This document shows, one piece after another, positions 32,487 through 41,352 of a stretch of DNA of 64,000 nucleotides. The position numbers and the translations under genes were made by a program. Each line of letters starts with the position of its first letter. The stretch's first letter is position 1. The notes beneath the pieces were generated by a model. It was given only the letters and a program-made list of their open reading frames with translations. It searched no databases and had not been told where the DNA came from. Location: the NCBI GenBank assembly GCA_005402585.1, contig BIFP01000022.1:372001-436000 (forward strand). The letters are read 5' to 3'. This DNA is from Micromonosporaceae bacterium KJ-029 (GTDB lineage: Bacteria > Actinomycetota > Actinomycetes > Mycobacteriales > Micromonosporaceae).

Positions 32487-33484
32487 TCGAGGCGTACCCG
32501 GGGGTCGGCGGCGGCGTAGGCGAGGTCGGTGGCGAGGTTCGCGGTCAGCACCACGACGGTGGTGGCCAGCGTGGTCGCGGCCAGCAGCGGGAAGTCGCTG
32601 CCCAGTGCGGCCTGCACGGTCACCGCGCCCAGGCCGGGCAGCGAGAACACGGTCTCCACCAGCACCGCGCCACCGACGAGTTCGGGCAGGTGGGTACCGA
32701 TCAGGGTGAGGAAGGGCAGCAGGCCGGTGCGCAGCGCGTGACCGAACAGGACGGTGCGTCCGGGCAGGCCGCGGGCGCGGGCGGCCAGCACATGGTCGTC
32801 ACGGAGGCTGTCGGCGACCGAGTCCCGGATGAACAGCACGAACCAGGGTGCCTGGGACAGCGCCAGCACGCCGACCGGCAGGATCAGGTGCCGGGCGACG
32901 TCGGCCGGGTCGGTGCGGGTGGCGGTCACGTCTGTCAGTCCGCCGGCGGGCAGCCAGCCGAGGCTGAGCGCGAACACCGCGATCGCGGCCAGGCCGAGCC
33001 AGAAGACAGGCACCGACTGGATGGCGTACGCGCTCGTCCGTAGCGCCCGGTCGAACCAGCCACCACGCCGGTACGCGGCGAGGGTGCCCAGCAGCAGGCT
33101 GGCCACCAGCACCACGGCCAGCGCGGCGCCGACCAGCAGGAGGGTCCAGCCGGCGCGGGCGGCCAGCACGTCGGCCACCGGTTCGTGCCGGCTGGTCGAC
33201 CAGCCCAGGTCGCCGCGGAGCAGGTTGCCGACCCAGCGGGCGTACTGCACCGGCAGCGGGTCGTCGACGCCCCAGTTGGCCCGGATCTGGGCGAGGTTCT
33301 CCTCGCTGGTGGTGAAGGCCGCCGCACCGGCGTACTGCTGGGCCGGGTCGACCGGGGAGGCGGCGCCGAGGGCGAACATGCCGGCGCTGGTGGCGGCGAG
33401 CACCGGGACGGCCACCAGCAGCCGGCGGCGGGCCACGCGGCCCGCCTCGGCCAGCCGCCGGCGGGTCCGGGTCGGTGCGGTCAC
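32483..33484 (-). CDS. nikB: ABC transporter permease (nikB-like)
   Basis: A 333-residue permease of the DppB/NikB type. A long periplasmic loop (AAAFTTSEENLAQIRANWGVDDPLPVQYARWVGNLLRGDLGWSTSRHEPVADVLAAR) carries the family text. The EAA loop is DDHVLAARARGLPGRTVLFGHALRTGLLP. I took the GTG at 33484, which overlaps the upstream stop (GTGA). An extended frame upstream has no initiation site and runs antisense to the binding-protein gene. Confidence 0.87.
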   Translation of the reverse strand: MTAPTRTRRRLAEAGRVARRRLLVAVPVLAATSAGMFALGAASPVDPAQQYAGAAAFTTSEENLAQIRANWGVDDPLPVQYARWVGNLLRGDLGWSTSRHEPVADVLAARAGWTLLLVGAALAVVLVASLLLGTLAAYRRGGWFDRALRTSAYAIQSVPVFWLGLAAIAVFALSLGWLPAGGLTDVTATRTDPADVARHLILPVGVLALSQAPWFVLFIRDSVADSLRDDHVLAARARGLPGRTVLFGHALRTGLLPFLTLIGTHLPELVGGAVLVETVFSLPGLGAVTVQAALGSDFPLLAATTLATTVVVLTANLATDLAYAAADPRVRLE

Positions 33485-35073
33485 GATCGCCGGCTCCAGG
33501 TGTGGATGTTCCACCAGAGACTGTTGGCCACGTCGTGTTCGTGCGGCTCGACCCGGGCGGTGACGCCGTCGACCGTGTCTCGGACGACGTAGGTGTGCTC
33601 CAGGTAGGTGAGGAACACCCACGGCACGTCGGTGGCGAGTTGCCGCTGGAAGGTGGCGTAGGCGGCCTTGCGCCGCGCGGGGTCGGCCTCGGCACGGCCC
33701 TCGCGCAACGCCCGGTCGGTCACCCCGGAGGCGTACGAGCCGGGGTTGAAGAAGCCCTGCCCGGCGAAGTCGGAGTGGAACAGCTTGTAGGAGACGAAGT
33801 CCGGGTCGTACGGGGTGCCGTAGCCCATGATCAGGGCGTCCTTGTTCATCCGGGGCGTGATGGCGTCCCAGGTCAGCCCCGCAGGGTTGATCGCGATGCC
33901 GATCTTCTTCGCGTCGGCGGTGACCGCGAGGGCGAGTTCCTTGCGCAGGCTGTCGGCGGCCGGGTACATCAGACTGAGTTCGGCGCGCGTGCCGTCCTTG
34001 ACCCGGATGCCGTCCGGGCCGGGCCGCCAGCCGGCGGCGTCCAGCAGCGCGGTCGCGGCGGCCGGGTCGGCGGTGGGCGTGCCGGCCACCGACGGCTCGG
34101 CGAACTCCGACGACGGCGGCACCGGCCCGTACGCCGGCTCGCCCGCCCCGCCGAGCACGCCGTTCACCATGGCCACGCGGTCCACCGCGGCGTTCAGGGC
34201 ACGGCGTACGGCCACGTCGGCGGTGACCGGGTTACCCATCGGCAGCATGACACCCCGGTAGTCGGCGGTGGGCACCCGCACCACCTGGTACCCGGCCTGC
34301 GCGTCGAAGCCGGTGGCCAGCTTCGGCGGCAGCTCGGCGGCGTCGAACTCCCCGGCCCGGGCGCGCTGCGCGCGGACGTTGTCGTCGGGGACGAACGCGA
34401 CGACCACGCTCTTGTTGGCGGGTCGCCCGCCCCAGTACCGGTCGTTGGCGGCCAGCACCAGGCGGTCGCCGGGGGTCCAGGAGGTGACCCGGTACGGCCC
34501 GGTGCCGATCGGCTGGCGGTTGAACGCGGCCTTGTTGATGTCCTGGCCGGCCAGGGCACCGGCCGGCACGATGCCCAGGGCCAGGCGCTGCAGGAACGGC
34601 GCGTACGCGTACCGGAGGGTGAAGACCACGGTGGCCTCGTCCGGCGCGGTGACCGAGGCGAGCATGTCCAGATCGGAGCGCAGCGTGGAGTCGACCTTCT
34701 CGTCGAGCACCGCCTGGTAGGTGAATACGACGTCCCGCGCGGTCAGCGGGGTGCCGTCGTGGAAGACAACTCCGTCGCGCAGCCGGGCGGTGACGGTCCT
34801 GCCGTCGTCCGACACGCTGGGCAGTTCCCGGGCGAGCGCGGGCACGAGCTGGTTGCGCCCGTCCCGCCCGACCAGCCCGTCGAAGATCAACGAGCCGCCG
34901 TCGACGCCGTAGTTGAGCACCGGGTTGAGGGTGTCCGGCTCCCCGGCGGTCGCCACCACCAGGGTGCCGCCGCCGGCCTCGGCACCCGAGGTGGCGGTCG
35001 GTGCGGAGCAGGCGGCGAGGGTGAGCAGCACGGCGGCGCTGGCGGCCAGCCGGAGGCCGGTCGGTCGAGGCAT
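33481..35073 (-). CDS. nikA: Substrate-binding lipoprotein (nikA-like)
   Basis: A 530-residue family 5 extracellular solute-binding protein. Signal peptide and lipobox (LLTLAAC) anchor it outside. It has LVVATAGEPDTLNPVLNYGVDGGSLIFDGLV at the start, RDGVVFHDGTPLTARDVVFTY, NRQPIGTGPYRVTSW and the C-terminal LFHSDFAGQGFFNPGSYASGVTDRALREGRAEADP. Family 5 binds peptides, nickel or metallophore complexes. The Nur-like box at its promoter favours nickel. The C-terminal HEHDVANSLWWNIHTW is histidine-rich, which could serve in metal binding, though this is a guess. Confidence 0.87.
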   Translation of the reverse strand: MPRPTGLRLAASAAVLLTLAACSAPTATSGAEAGGGTLVVATAGEPDTLNPVLNYGVDGGSLIFDGLVGRDGRNQLVPALARELPSVSDDGRTVTARLRDGVVFHDGTPLTARDVVFTYQAVLDEKVDSTLRSDLDMLASVTAPDEATVVFTLRYAYAPFLQRLALGIVPAGALAGQDINKAAFNRQPIGTGPYRVTSWTPGDRLVLAANDRYWGGRPANKSVVVAFVPDDNVRAQRARAGEFDAAELPPKLATGFDAQAGYQVVRVPTADYRGVMLPMGNPVTADVAVRRALNAAVDRVAMVNGVLGGAGEPAYGPVPPSSEFAEPSVAGTPTADPAAATALLDAAGWRPGPDGIRVKDGTRAELSLMYPAADSLRKELALAVTADAKKIGIAINPAGLTWDAITPRMNKDALIMGYGTPYDPDFVSYKLFHSDFAGQGFFNPGSYASGVTDRALREGRAEADPARRKAAYATFQRQLATDVPWVFLTYLEHTYVVRDTVDGVTARVEPHEHDVANSLWWNIHTWSRRS

Positions 35074-35195
35074 GGGCGGTACGGCTCCTCGCGGTTGACG
35101 ACGACAGGAACGGCGACCAACCCGAGCCCGCCCGGATACGACGTGACCCGTTCGGGCCGCCGAGTACGATCTTGGACGCCGCACCGCCATACTTA

Positions 35196-35217
35196 CGTAA
35201 TTGCAAAACTATGGCAA
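35196..35217 (-). promoter_or_regulatory. Promoter with Nur-like box of nik-type operon
   Basis: The box TTGCAA-N5-TGGCAA occupies 35201-35217. On the minus strand TTGCCA (35212-35217) can serve as -35, with TAAGTA 16 bp downstream as -10. Nickel-bound Nur would thus cover the promoter and repress. Spacing and both half-sites match the Streptomyces Nur consensus tTGCaa-N5-ttGCAA with one mismatch. The leader to the ATG at 35073 would be about 115 bases. Confidence 0.75.
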
Positions 35218-35328
35218 GAAGCCACCGTGTGGCGGACGCCACCCCGCCGACCAGCGCCGCAGCCGATCGTGCGCGGACGGCGGCACGGCCCGGCGACTAG
35301 CTGCCGGCCCACCGGGTACGCCCAGCCC

Positions 35329-35550
35329 ATGGGTAGCCACAAGCACAACAAGCACGACCACGGCGGCGAGTCGGCACGCGGCCGGCAGCATCCGGGCAGC
35401 GGCGCCCCGGGTCGACAGGGTTCGCCGGTGGAACGCTCACCCCAGCGCCGGCGCGAGCGGGCCGCGACCGGGACATCCGGCACCGAACGCGACCACGGCC
35501 GGTCCAAGCTCGCCCACGAGGGACGAATTCACCGTCAGGGCACCGGCTGA
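35329..35550 (+). CDS. Small basic His/Arg-rich protein
   Basis: A 73-residue hydrophilic protein, MGSHKHNKHDHGGES at the start then RRRERAATG and RSKLAHEGR. It contains six histidines in the first 20 residues and no membrane segment. Such short charged proteins are common and unassigned in this group. The proximity of a histidine cluster to a nickel-type importer is intriguing but may be chance. Confidence 0.55.
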   Translation: MGSHKHNKHDHGGESARGRQHPGSGAPGRQGSPVERSPQRRRERAATGTSGTERDHGRSKLAHEGRIHRQGTG

Positions 35551-35616
35551 GCCGCACGCGCCAGGGCCGCCAGCCGGCCTCGATAGCGGCGCCGATGGCG
35601 GAGCCACCAGCAGAGG

Positions 35617-35654
35617 CCGCCCGGCCCCCAGTGGGGAGCCTGGCGGCCGGGCGG
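35617..35654. terminator. Hairpin between convergent small genes
   Basis: CCGCCCGGCC and GGCCGGGCGG form a 10-bp stem with an 18-base loop, between the small basic protein gene and the small glycine-zipper gene. Confidence 0.5.
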
Positions 35655-35717
35655 ACCGGTGCGGGTCGCTACCGCGCGGCGGCGAGCCCGTCGCGCCGCG
35701 GAAGGCGGCGCCCTGGG

Positions 35718-35846
35718 TCACTCGTCGTCGGCGCCGCCCTCGTCGCCCTCGTCGCCACCGAAGGAGTCGAAGACCTCCTCGGCGATCATGCCGCCGGCGA
35801 AGCCGAGTGCCGCACCACCGACCACACCGGCGGCGACGGCCCCCAT
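35718..35846 (-). CDS. 42-residue glycine-zipper/acidic small protein
   Basis: A tiny frame starting MGAVAAGVVGGAALGFAGG and ending with an acidic tail, including EEVFDSFGGDEGDEGG. The glycine-zipper helix followed by an Asp/Glu tail is a known small-protein pattern in actinomycetes. It sits just before zwf and is otherwise unremarkable. No ribosome site is obvious; a longer in-frame extension of about 10 codons exists. Confidence 0.5.
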   Translation of the reverse strand: MGAVAAGVVGGAALGFAGGMIAEEVFDSFGGDEGDEGGADDE

Positions 35847-35873
35847 CAGCCGATCACTTTCAGTGAATCCGCC

Positions 35874-37313
35874 TCACCCGGCCACCGGGCCGATCAGCGA
35901 GTCGTGCGGCCCGGTGGTGCCCGCCGGGTACTCCCGCAGGGGCACCGTCTCCGCCTTCCAGGCGGCCAGCACCGGCTCGATGATGCGCCAGCACTCCTCG
36001 GCCACGTCGCCACGCACCGACAGGGTCGGATCCCCCTCGAACGCGCCGCGCAGCACCTCGCCGTAGGGCGGCAGGTCGCCGGGGCCGAAGTCCGCCGACA
36101 GTCGTACCTGTTCGAGTTCGAACGGGTCACCGGGACCGTTGATGTTGAGATCCAGGCCCAGCCGGTCCGGACCGAACCCGATCCGCAGCCGGTCCGGGTG
36201 TTCGTAGCCGGTAAGCCCGTCCGGCACCCGGGTCGGTTGCTTGAAGGTGATAATCGCCTCCTTGCGGGTGGCGGCCATCGCCTTGCCGGAGCGCAGCCGG
36301 AACGGCACCCCGGCCCAACGCCAGGTGTCCACGGTCAACACGACCTCGGCGAGCGTCTCGGTACGGCGAGCCGGGTCGACACCCGGCTCGGCGGCGTAGT
36401 CGGGCAGCCGGCGTCCGCCGACCTCGCCCGCCGTGTACCGGGCCCGCCGGCTGTACGCGACCGGATCGTCGTGCCACAGCCGGGTGGCCCGCAGCACCTG
36501 CGCCTTGCGGCCCCGCAACTCCTCGGCCCGCAGGGTGGGCGGAGGGTCCATCGCGAGCAGGGCGAGCACCTGGAGCAGGTGGCTCTGCACCATGTCGACC
36601 AGCGCGCCGGCGCCGTCGTAGTAGCCGGCCCGGCCCTCCAGGCCCAGCGTCTCGTCGAAGACGATGTCCACGCACGCCACGTGCGCCGAGTTCAGCACCG
36701 GCTCGAAGATCCGGTTGGCGAAGCGCAGGCCGAGCAGGTTCAGCACCGTCGACTTGCCGAGGAAGTGGTCGATGCGGTGGACCTGCTCCTCCGGTACGAG
36801 GGTCGCCAGCAGGTCGTTGAGCGAGCGGGCCGAGATGCGGTCGACGCCGAACGGCTTCTCCAGCATCAGCCGGGTGCCGGGCGGCACGCCGATGCGAGCC
36901 AACGCGGCGGCCGTGCGGGCGGTCACCATCGGCGGCAACGCGAAGAAGATCACCAGCGGTCCCACGCACTCCCGCAGCAGCCGCCGCAGGTCGTCCTCGT
37001 CGGTCACGTTTGCGGGCACGTACCGGGTTCCGCTGACCACCTCGGACTCCCGGGGGCCGTCGGCGCCGACGGTGGCGAACGAGTCGGCCACCCGACGGCG
37101 CCACCGCTCGTCGCCCCAGTCGTCCATGCCGCTGCCGATCAGCGTCAGGCCGGGCACCGCGCCGCTGGCCACCAGCCGGCCCAGCCCGGGCAGCAGCAGC
37201 CGCGCGGTCAGGTCGCCGCTGGCGCCGAGCACCAACAGCGTCTGCCGTACGGGTTCGGCGGTGGCGGCACTTCCGGGGGCGGCTGCGGGGGCGCTCGGGG
37301 ACGGCGTCGTCAT
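35874..37313 (-). CDS. zwf: Glucose-6-phosphate dehydrogenase
   Basis: A 479-residue enzyme oxidising glucose 6-phosphate to 6-phosphogluconolactone with NADP, in the oxidative pentose phosphate pathway. The Rossmann start is LLVLGASGDLTARLL. The substrate motif RIDHFLGKSTVLNLL carries the catalytic His and Lys. EKPFGVD is also present, and the C-terminal FRLRSGKAMAATRKEAIITFK supplies the phosphate site. It diverges from pgi across 219 bp. No tkt, tal or opcA is seen nearby. The enzyme is somewhat shorter than the usual actinomycete Zwf. Confidence 0.93.
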   Translation of the reverse strand: MTTPSPSAPAAAPGSAATAEPVRQTLLVLGASGDLTARLLLPGLGRLVASGAVPGLTLIGSGMDDWGDERWRRRVADSFATVGADGPRESEVVSGTRYVPANVTDEDDLRRLLRECVGPLVIFFALPPMVTARTAAALARIGVPPGTRLMLEKPFGVDRISARSLNDLLATLVPEEQVHRIDHFLGKSTVLNLLGLRFANRIFEPVLNSAHVACVDIVFDETLGLEGRAGYYDGAGALVDMVQSHLLQVLALLAMDPPPTLRAEELRGRKAQVLRATRLWHDDPVAYSRRARYTAGEVGGRRLPDYAAEPGVDPARRTETLAEVVLTVDTWRWAGVPFRLRSGKAMAATRKEAIITFKQPTRVPDGLTGYEHPDRLRIGFGPDRLGLDLNINGPGDPFELEQVRLSADFGPGDLPPYGEVLRGAFEGDPTLSVRGDVAEECWRIIEPVLAAWKAETVPLREYPAGTTGPHDSLIGPVAG

Positions 37314-37532
37314 GGCTCCACCTTGCCCTGTCCCCCGGGCCGGCAGGCATCGGGTCCCGATCATGTCCGGGCGCCGGCCGCCGCGGCGGCCGGCGCCCGG
37401 CCCGGCCGGCGGGGAATCCGGCCAGTCCCCGCGTCGGGGTGGCGCGGCGATCTTCGTGTGGCAGTCTGGGTTCACCCGCCGGCCGGACGACGCCGGGCGG
37501 CGTGCCGACCCCGCGAGGAGACGATCGATCCG

Positions 37533-39167
37533 ATGGCTGCGGACGTCACCAGCACCGACGAGTGGCAGGCCCTGCGCAAGCACGCCGAGGAGATCCGTGG
37601 AGCGCATCTGCGGGACCTGTTCGCCACCGACCCCGACCGCGGCGAACGGTTGACCGTCGAGGTGGCCGACCTCTACGTCGACTACAGCAAGAACCTGGTC
37701 ACCGACGAGACCCTCGCCCTGCTGACTGCGCTGGCCGAGCGGGTCGGGCTCGCCGACCGGATCACCGCGATGTTCGCAGGCGCCCACATCAACGGCACCG
37801 AGGACCGGGCCGTACTGCACACCGCGTTGCGGTTGCCCCGCGACGCCGCGCTCACCGTCGACGGCCAGGACGTGGTGGCCGACGTGCACGCCGTACGGGA
37901 GCGGATGGCACAGTTCGCCGACAAGGTGCGCTCCGGGCAGTGGCGCGGGCACACCGGCGAGCGGATCCGCACCGTGGTCAACATCGGCATCGGCGGCTCC
38001 GACCTCGGCCCGGTGATGGCGTACGAGGCGTTGAAGGCGTACCGCGACGGCGGCCTCAGCTGCCGCTTCGTGTCTAACATCGACCCGACCGACATCCACG
38101 ACACCACGTCCGACCTGGACCCGGCGACCACCCTGTTCGTGGTGGTGTCGAAGACGTTCTCCACCCAGGAGACCCTGGCCAACGCCCACCAGGCCCGGCG
38201 CTGGCTGCTGGCCGGCCTCGGCGCCGGCGAGGACGCGGTGGCCCGCCACTTCGTCGCGGTCAGCACCAACGCCCAGCGGGTCGGCGACTTCGGCATCGAC
38301 CCGGCGAACATGTTCGGCTTCTGGGACTGGGTCGGCGGGCGGTACTCGCTGCCCTCGGCGGTGGGCCTGTCGGTGATGCTGTCCATCGGGCCGGAGCGCT
38401 TCGACGAGCTGCTCGGCGGCTACCACGCCGTCGACGAGCACTTCCGCACCACCCCGGCGGCCCGCAACGCGCCGGTGCTGCTCGGGCTGCTCAACGTGTG
38501 GTACACCAACTTCCTCGGCGCGCAGACCCACGCGGTGCTGCCGTACTCGCAGTACCTGCACCGGTTTCCGGCGTACCTGCAGCAGCTGACCATGGAGAGC
38601 AACGGCAAGTCGGTCCGCACCGACGGGCGGTCGGTGTCGTACGACACCGGAGAGATCTTCTGGGGCGAGCCCGGCACCAACGGCCAGCACGCCTTCTACC
38701 AGCTGCTGCACCAGGGCACCCGGCTGGTGCCGGCGGACTTCATCGGGTTCAGCGAGCCCAACCACGAGATCGGCGACATGCACGACCTGTTCATGTCGAA
38801 CTTCTTCGCCCAGACCGCGGCGCTGGCCTTCGGTCGCACCGCCGAGCAGGTCGCGGCGGAGGGCACCCCGGCCGAACTCGTACCGCACCGGGTGATGGCG
38901 GGCAACCACCCGACCACGTCGATCGTGGCCGACCGGCTGACCCCGGCGACCCTCGGGCAGTTGGTCGCCCTCTACGAGCACATCGTCCTCACCGAGGGCG
39001 CGATCTGGGACATCAACCCGTTCGACCAGTGGGGCGTCGAACTGGGCAAGGTGATGGCCAACCAGCTCGCCCCTCTGCTCACCGGTGACCGGGCGGACCT
39101 CGCCGACCTCGACTCCTCCACCGCCGCCCTGATCCGCCGTTACCGGGCACAGCGCCGGCGGGACTGA
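37533..39167 (+). CDS. pgi: Glucose-6-phosphate isomerase
   Basis: A 544-residue isomerase interconverting glucose 6-phosphate and fructose 6-phosphate. Signatures are NIGIGGSDLGPVMAYEALK, the PGI motif VVSKTFSTQETLANA, LTMESNGKSV with the catalytic Glu, GEPGTNGQHAFYQLLHQG with the His, and the C-terminal INPFDQWGVELGK with the catalytic Lys. It starts at ATG after GCGAGGAGACG. It diverges from zwf, so the two sugar-phosphate branch enzymes share a control region. Confidence 0.97.
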   Translation: MAADVTSTDEWQALRKHAEEIRGAHLRDLFATDPDRGERLTVEVADLYVDYSKNLVTDETLALLTALAERVGLADRITAMFAGAHINGTEDRAVLHTALRLPRDAALTVDGQDVVADVHAVRERMAQFADKVRSGQWRGHTGERIRTVVNIGIGGSDLGPVMAYEALKAYRDGGLSCRFVSNIDPTDIHDTTSDLDPATTLFVVVSKTFSTQETLANAHQARRWLLAGLGAGEDAVARHFVAVSTNAQRVGDFGIDPANMFGFWDWVGGRYSLPSAVGLSVMLSIGPERFDELLGGYHAVDEHFRTTPAARNAPVLLGLLNVWYTNFLGAQTHAVLPYSQYLHRFPAYLQQLTMESNGKSVRTDGRSVSYDTGEIFWGEPGTNGQHAFYQLLHQGTRLVPADFIGFSEPNHEIGDMHDLFMSNFFAQTAALAFGRTAEQVAAEGTPAELVPHRVMAGNHPTTSIVADRLTPATLGQLVALYEHIVLTEGAIWDINPFDQWGVELGKVMANQLAPLLTGDRADLADLDSSTAALIRRYRAQRRRD

Positions 39168-39260
39168 TGCCCGCCGGGTGACGCCGTCACCCTCCACAGT
39201 CGCTCCGGCGACGATGATCGTTCGGCTGTCTTTCGGTCCGCTCTGGCCCAATGGGTCCGG

Positions 39261-39299
39261 CGCGGGTACCCGGACTTCCCCGTGGTCCGGGTACCCGCG
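39261..39299 (+). terminator. Terminator of pgi
   Basis: CGCGGGTACCCGGAC and GTCCGGGTACCCGCG, a perfect 15-bp stem with a 9-base loop. It ends 26 bp before the MoxR ATG, so it could alternatively lie in the leader of that operon. Confidence 0.75.
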
Positions 39300-39325
39300 T
39301 CCCTGACGCGACCGAGGAGCAGCGC

Positions 39326-40372
39326 ATGACGACGACCGACGTACGCGTGTTCGAGACCGCTGGCGAGCACGCCGGTGCGGCGCGGCTGCTGGAACGCACC
39401 CTGTTCGAGGTGAAGCGGGTCATCGTCGGCCAGGACCAGCTGGTGGAGCGGCTGCTGACCGCGCTGCTGGCCCGGGGCCACTGCCTGCTGGAGGGCGTGC
39501 CCGGCGTGGCCAAGACCCTCGCCGCGGAGACCCTGGCCACGGCGGTGGGCGGCAGTTTCTCCCGGATCCAGTTCACCCCCGACCTGGTGCCGTCGGACAT
39601 CCTCGGCACCCGGATCTACCGGGCGTCGAAGGAGAGCTTCGACGTGGAGCTGGGGCCGGTGATGGCCAACGTCGTCCTCGCCGACGAGATCAACCGGGCT
39701 CCGGCCAAGGTGCAGTCGGCACTGCTGGAGGTGATGGCCGAGGGACATGTCTCGCTCGGCGGGCGGACCTACCCGGTGCCGACCCCGTTCCTCGTGCTGG
39801 CCACCCAGAACCCCATCGAGTCCGAAGGGGTGTACCAGCTCCCCGAGGCCCAGCGGGACCGGTTCCTGATGAAGATCGTGGTCGGCTACCCCACCGACGA
39901 CGAGGAGCTGGGCATCCTCTACCGGATGGGCACCGGCACGCCGGCCGCCCGGCCGGTGCTGGACCCGGCCCGGCTGCTGGCGTTGCAGGCCCGCGCCCGG
40001 GAGGTGTTCGTCCACCACGCCCTGGCCGAGTACGTCGTCCGGCTGGTGCTGGCCACCCGGGACCCGCGCCGGTTCGGGCTGGCGGACGTGGCCACCCAGC
40101 TGGCGTACGGGGCGAGCCCGCGCGCCACGCTCGGCCTGGTGGCCGCGTCCCGGGCCCTGGCGCTGCTGCGCGGACGCGACTACGTGCTGCCCGCCGACGT
40201 GCGGGAGGTCGCCGGTGACGTGCTCGCCCACCGGTTGGTGCTCTCCTTCGACGCGGTCGCCGACGACGTCGACCCGGCCGAGCTGGTGCGGCGGGTCGTC
40301 GAGGCCGTGCCGCCACCACAGATCGCCCCCGCCCAGGAGCACCAGGGGCCCGGCCTGGGGACGGCCGCGTGA
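39326..40372 (+). CDS. moxR: MoxR-family AAA+ ATPase
   Basis: A 348-residue chaperone-like ATPase. Walker A is LLEGVPGVAKT near residue 58, Walker B VVLADEINRAPAKVQSALLEVM, sensor 1 LATQNP, and the lid helices carry ASPRATLGLVAASRALALLRGRDYVLPADV. It belongs to a standard MoxR-DUF58-VWA operon, which in other bacteria acts on envelope or metal-cofactor maturation. The following GTG overlaps its stop by 4 bases. An upstream hairpin separates it from pgi. Confidence 0.92.
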   Translation: MTTTDVRVFETAGEHAGAARLLERTLFEVKRVIVGQDQLVERLLTALLARGHCLLEGVPGVAKTLAAETLATAVGGSFSRIQFTPDLVPSDILGTRIYRASKESFDVELGPVMANVVLADEINRAPAKVQSALLEVMAEGHVSLGGRTYPVPTPFLVLATQNPIESEGVYQLPEAQRDRFLMKIVVGYPTDDEELGILYRMGTGTPAARPVLDPARLLALQARAREVFVHHALAEYVVRLVLATRDPRRFGLADVATQLAYGASPRATLGLVAASRALALLRGRDYVLPADVREVAGDVLAHRLVLSFDAVADDVDPAELVRRVVEAVPPPQIAPAQEHQGPGLGTAA

Positions 40373-41352
40373 ACCAGGACTCGACCAGCCTCGGACGGCT
40401 CGCGCCGCAGCGCCGCCTGCGCCGACTGGAACTGACCATCACCCGCCGCCTCGACGGGCTGCTGCACGGGCAGCACCACGGCCTGCTGCCCGGGCCGGGC
40501 AGCGAGCCGGCCGGCAGCCGCGAGTACCGCCCCGGCGAGGACGAGGTGCGGCGGATGGACTGGTCGGTGACGGCGCGCACCGCCGTGCCGCACGTGCGTA
40601 CCGTCGACGCCGACCGGGAGCTGACCACCTGGACCCTGGTGGACGCGAGCCCGAGCATGGACTTCGGCACCGCCGAGCTGGAGAAGCGGGAGCTGGCGGT
40701 GGCCGCGGTGGCGGCCGTCGGTTTCCTGACCGCAGGCACCGGCAACCGGCTGGGCGCGCACGTGCTCGGCGACGCCGGGGTACGCCGCTTCCCCGCCCGC
40801 ACCGGGCGGTACCACCTGCTCGGCCTGCTCCGGGCGCTGCTGGACGTACCCCGTGGTCGGCCCGCCACCCAGCCGGTGTCGCTGGCGGACGCGATCGACG
40901 GGCTGCGCCGCTCGGCCGGCCGACGCGGCCTCGCGGTGGTGGTCTCCGACTTCCTCGACGGCCTGCCCGACGAGGGCGTGGCCGGTGCCGACGCCGCCCC
41001 GCCGGACTGGGAAGGGCCGTTGCGCCGGCTGGCCGCGCGGCATCAGGTGCTCGCCGTGGAGGTCCGCGACCCGCGCGAGTTGGAACTGCCCGACGTCGGC
41101 CTGATCACGCTGGTCGACCCGGAGAGCGGGCGCCGCCGCGAGGTGTCCACCGGCAGCCGCCGGCTACGCGAGCGGTACGCGGCGGCTGCCGCCGCCCAGC
41201 GGTTGGCGGTGGCGCGGGCGTTGCGCCGGGCCGGGGCGGCGCACCTGCCGCTGAGCACCGACCGGGACTGGATCGCCGACATCGTCCGACACGTGCACGC
41301 CCAACGCCGGCTCGCCCGCGCCACCCGACCTCAGCAGGGAGGCATAGCGTGA
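40369..41352 (+). CDS. DUF58 domain protein
   Basis: A 327-residue partner of MoxR. The DUF58 signature is GSREYRPGEDEVRRMDWSVTART. A von-Willebrand-like metal site follows in TTWTLVDASPSMDFGTAELEKRELA, with DxSxS. The protein is soluble or membrane-associated and carries no signal peptide. It overlaps both neighbours by 4 bp, so the three-gene unit is co-translated. Confidence 0.88.
   Translation: MNQDSTSLGRLAPQRRLRRLELTITRRLDGLLHGQHHGLLPGPGSEPAGSREYRPGEDEVRRMDWSVTARTAVPHVRTVDADRELTTWTLVDASPSMDFGTAELEKRELAVAAVAAVGFLTAGTGNRLGAHVLGDAGVRRFPARTGRYHLLGLLRALLDVPRGRPATQPVSLADAIDGLRRSAGRRGLAVVVSDFLDGLPDEGVAGADAAPPDWEGPLRRLAARHQVLAVEVRDPRELELPDVGLITLVDPESGRRREVSTGSRRLRERYAAAAAAQRLAVARALRRAGAAHLPLSTDRDWIADIVRHVHAQRRLARATRPQQGGIA

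Noticed and set aside
35074..35200. Metal riboswitch in the leader of the nik-type operon
   Set aside because: The leader is about 115 bases with no NiCo or cobalamin-like conserved core visible. The Nur box explains control.
35718..35846. Small frame near zwf as noise
   Set aside because: Kept as a low-confidence gene rather than rejected, because the glycine-zipper plus acidic tail pattern recurs in actinomycete small proteins.
35595..37530. Long plus-strand open frame before pgi
   Set aside because: It runs antisense through zwf, which has all dehydrogenase motifs. Only the pgi part from 37533 is real.
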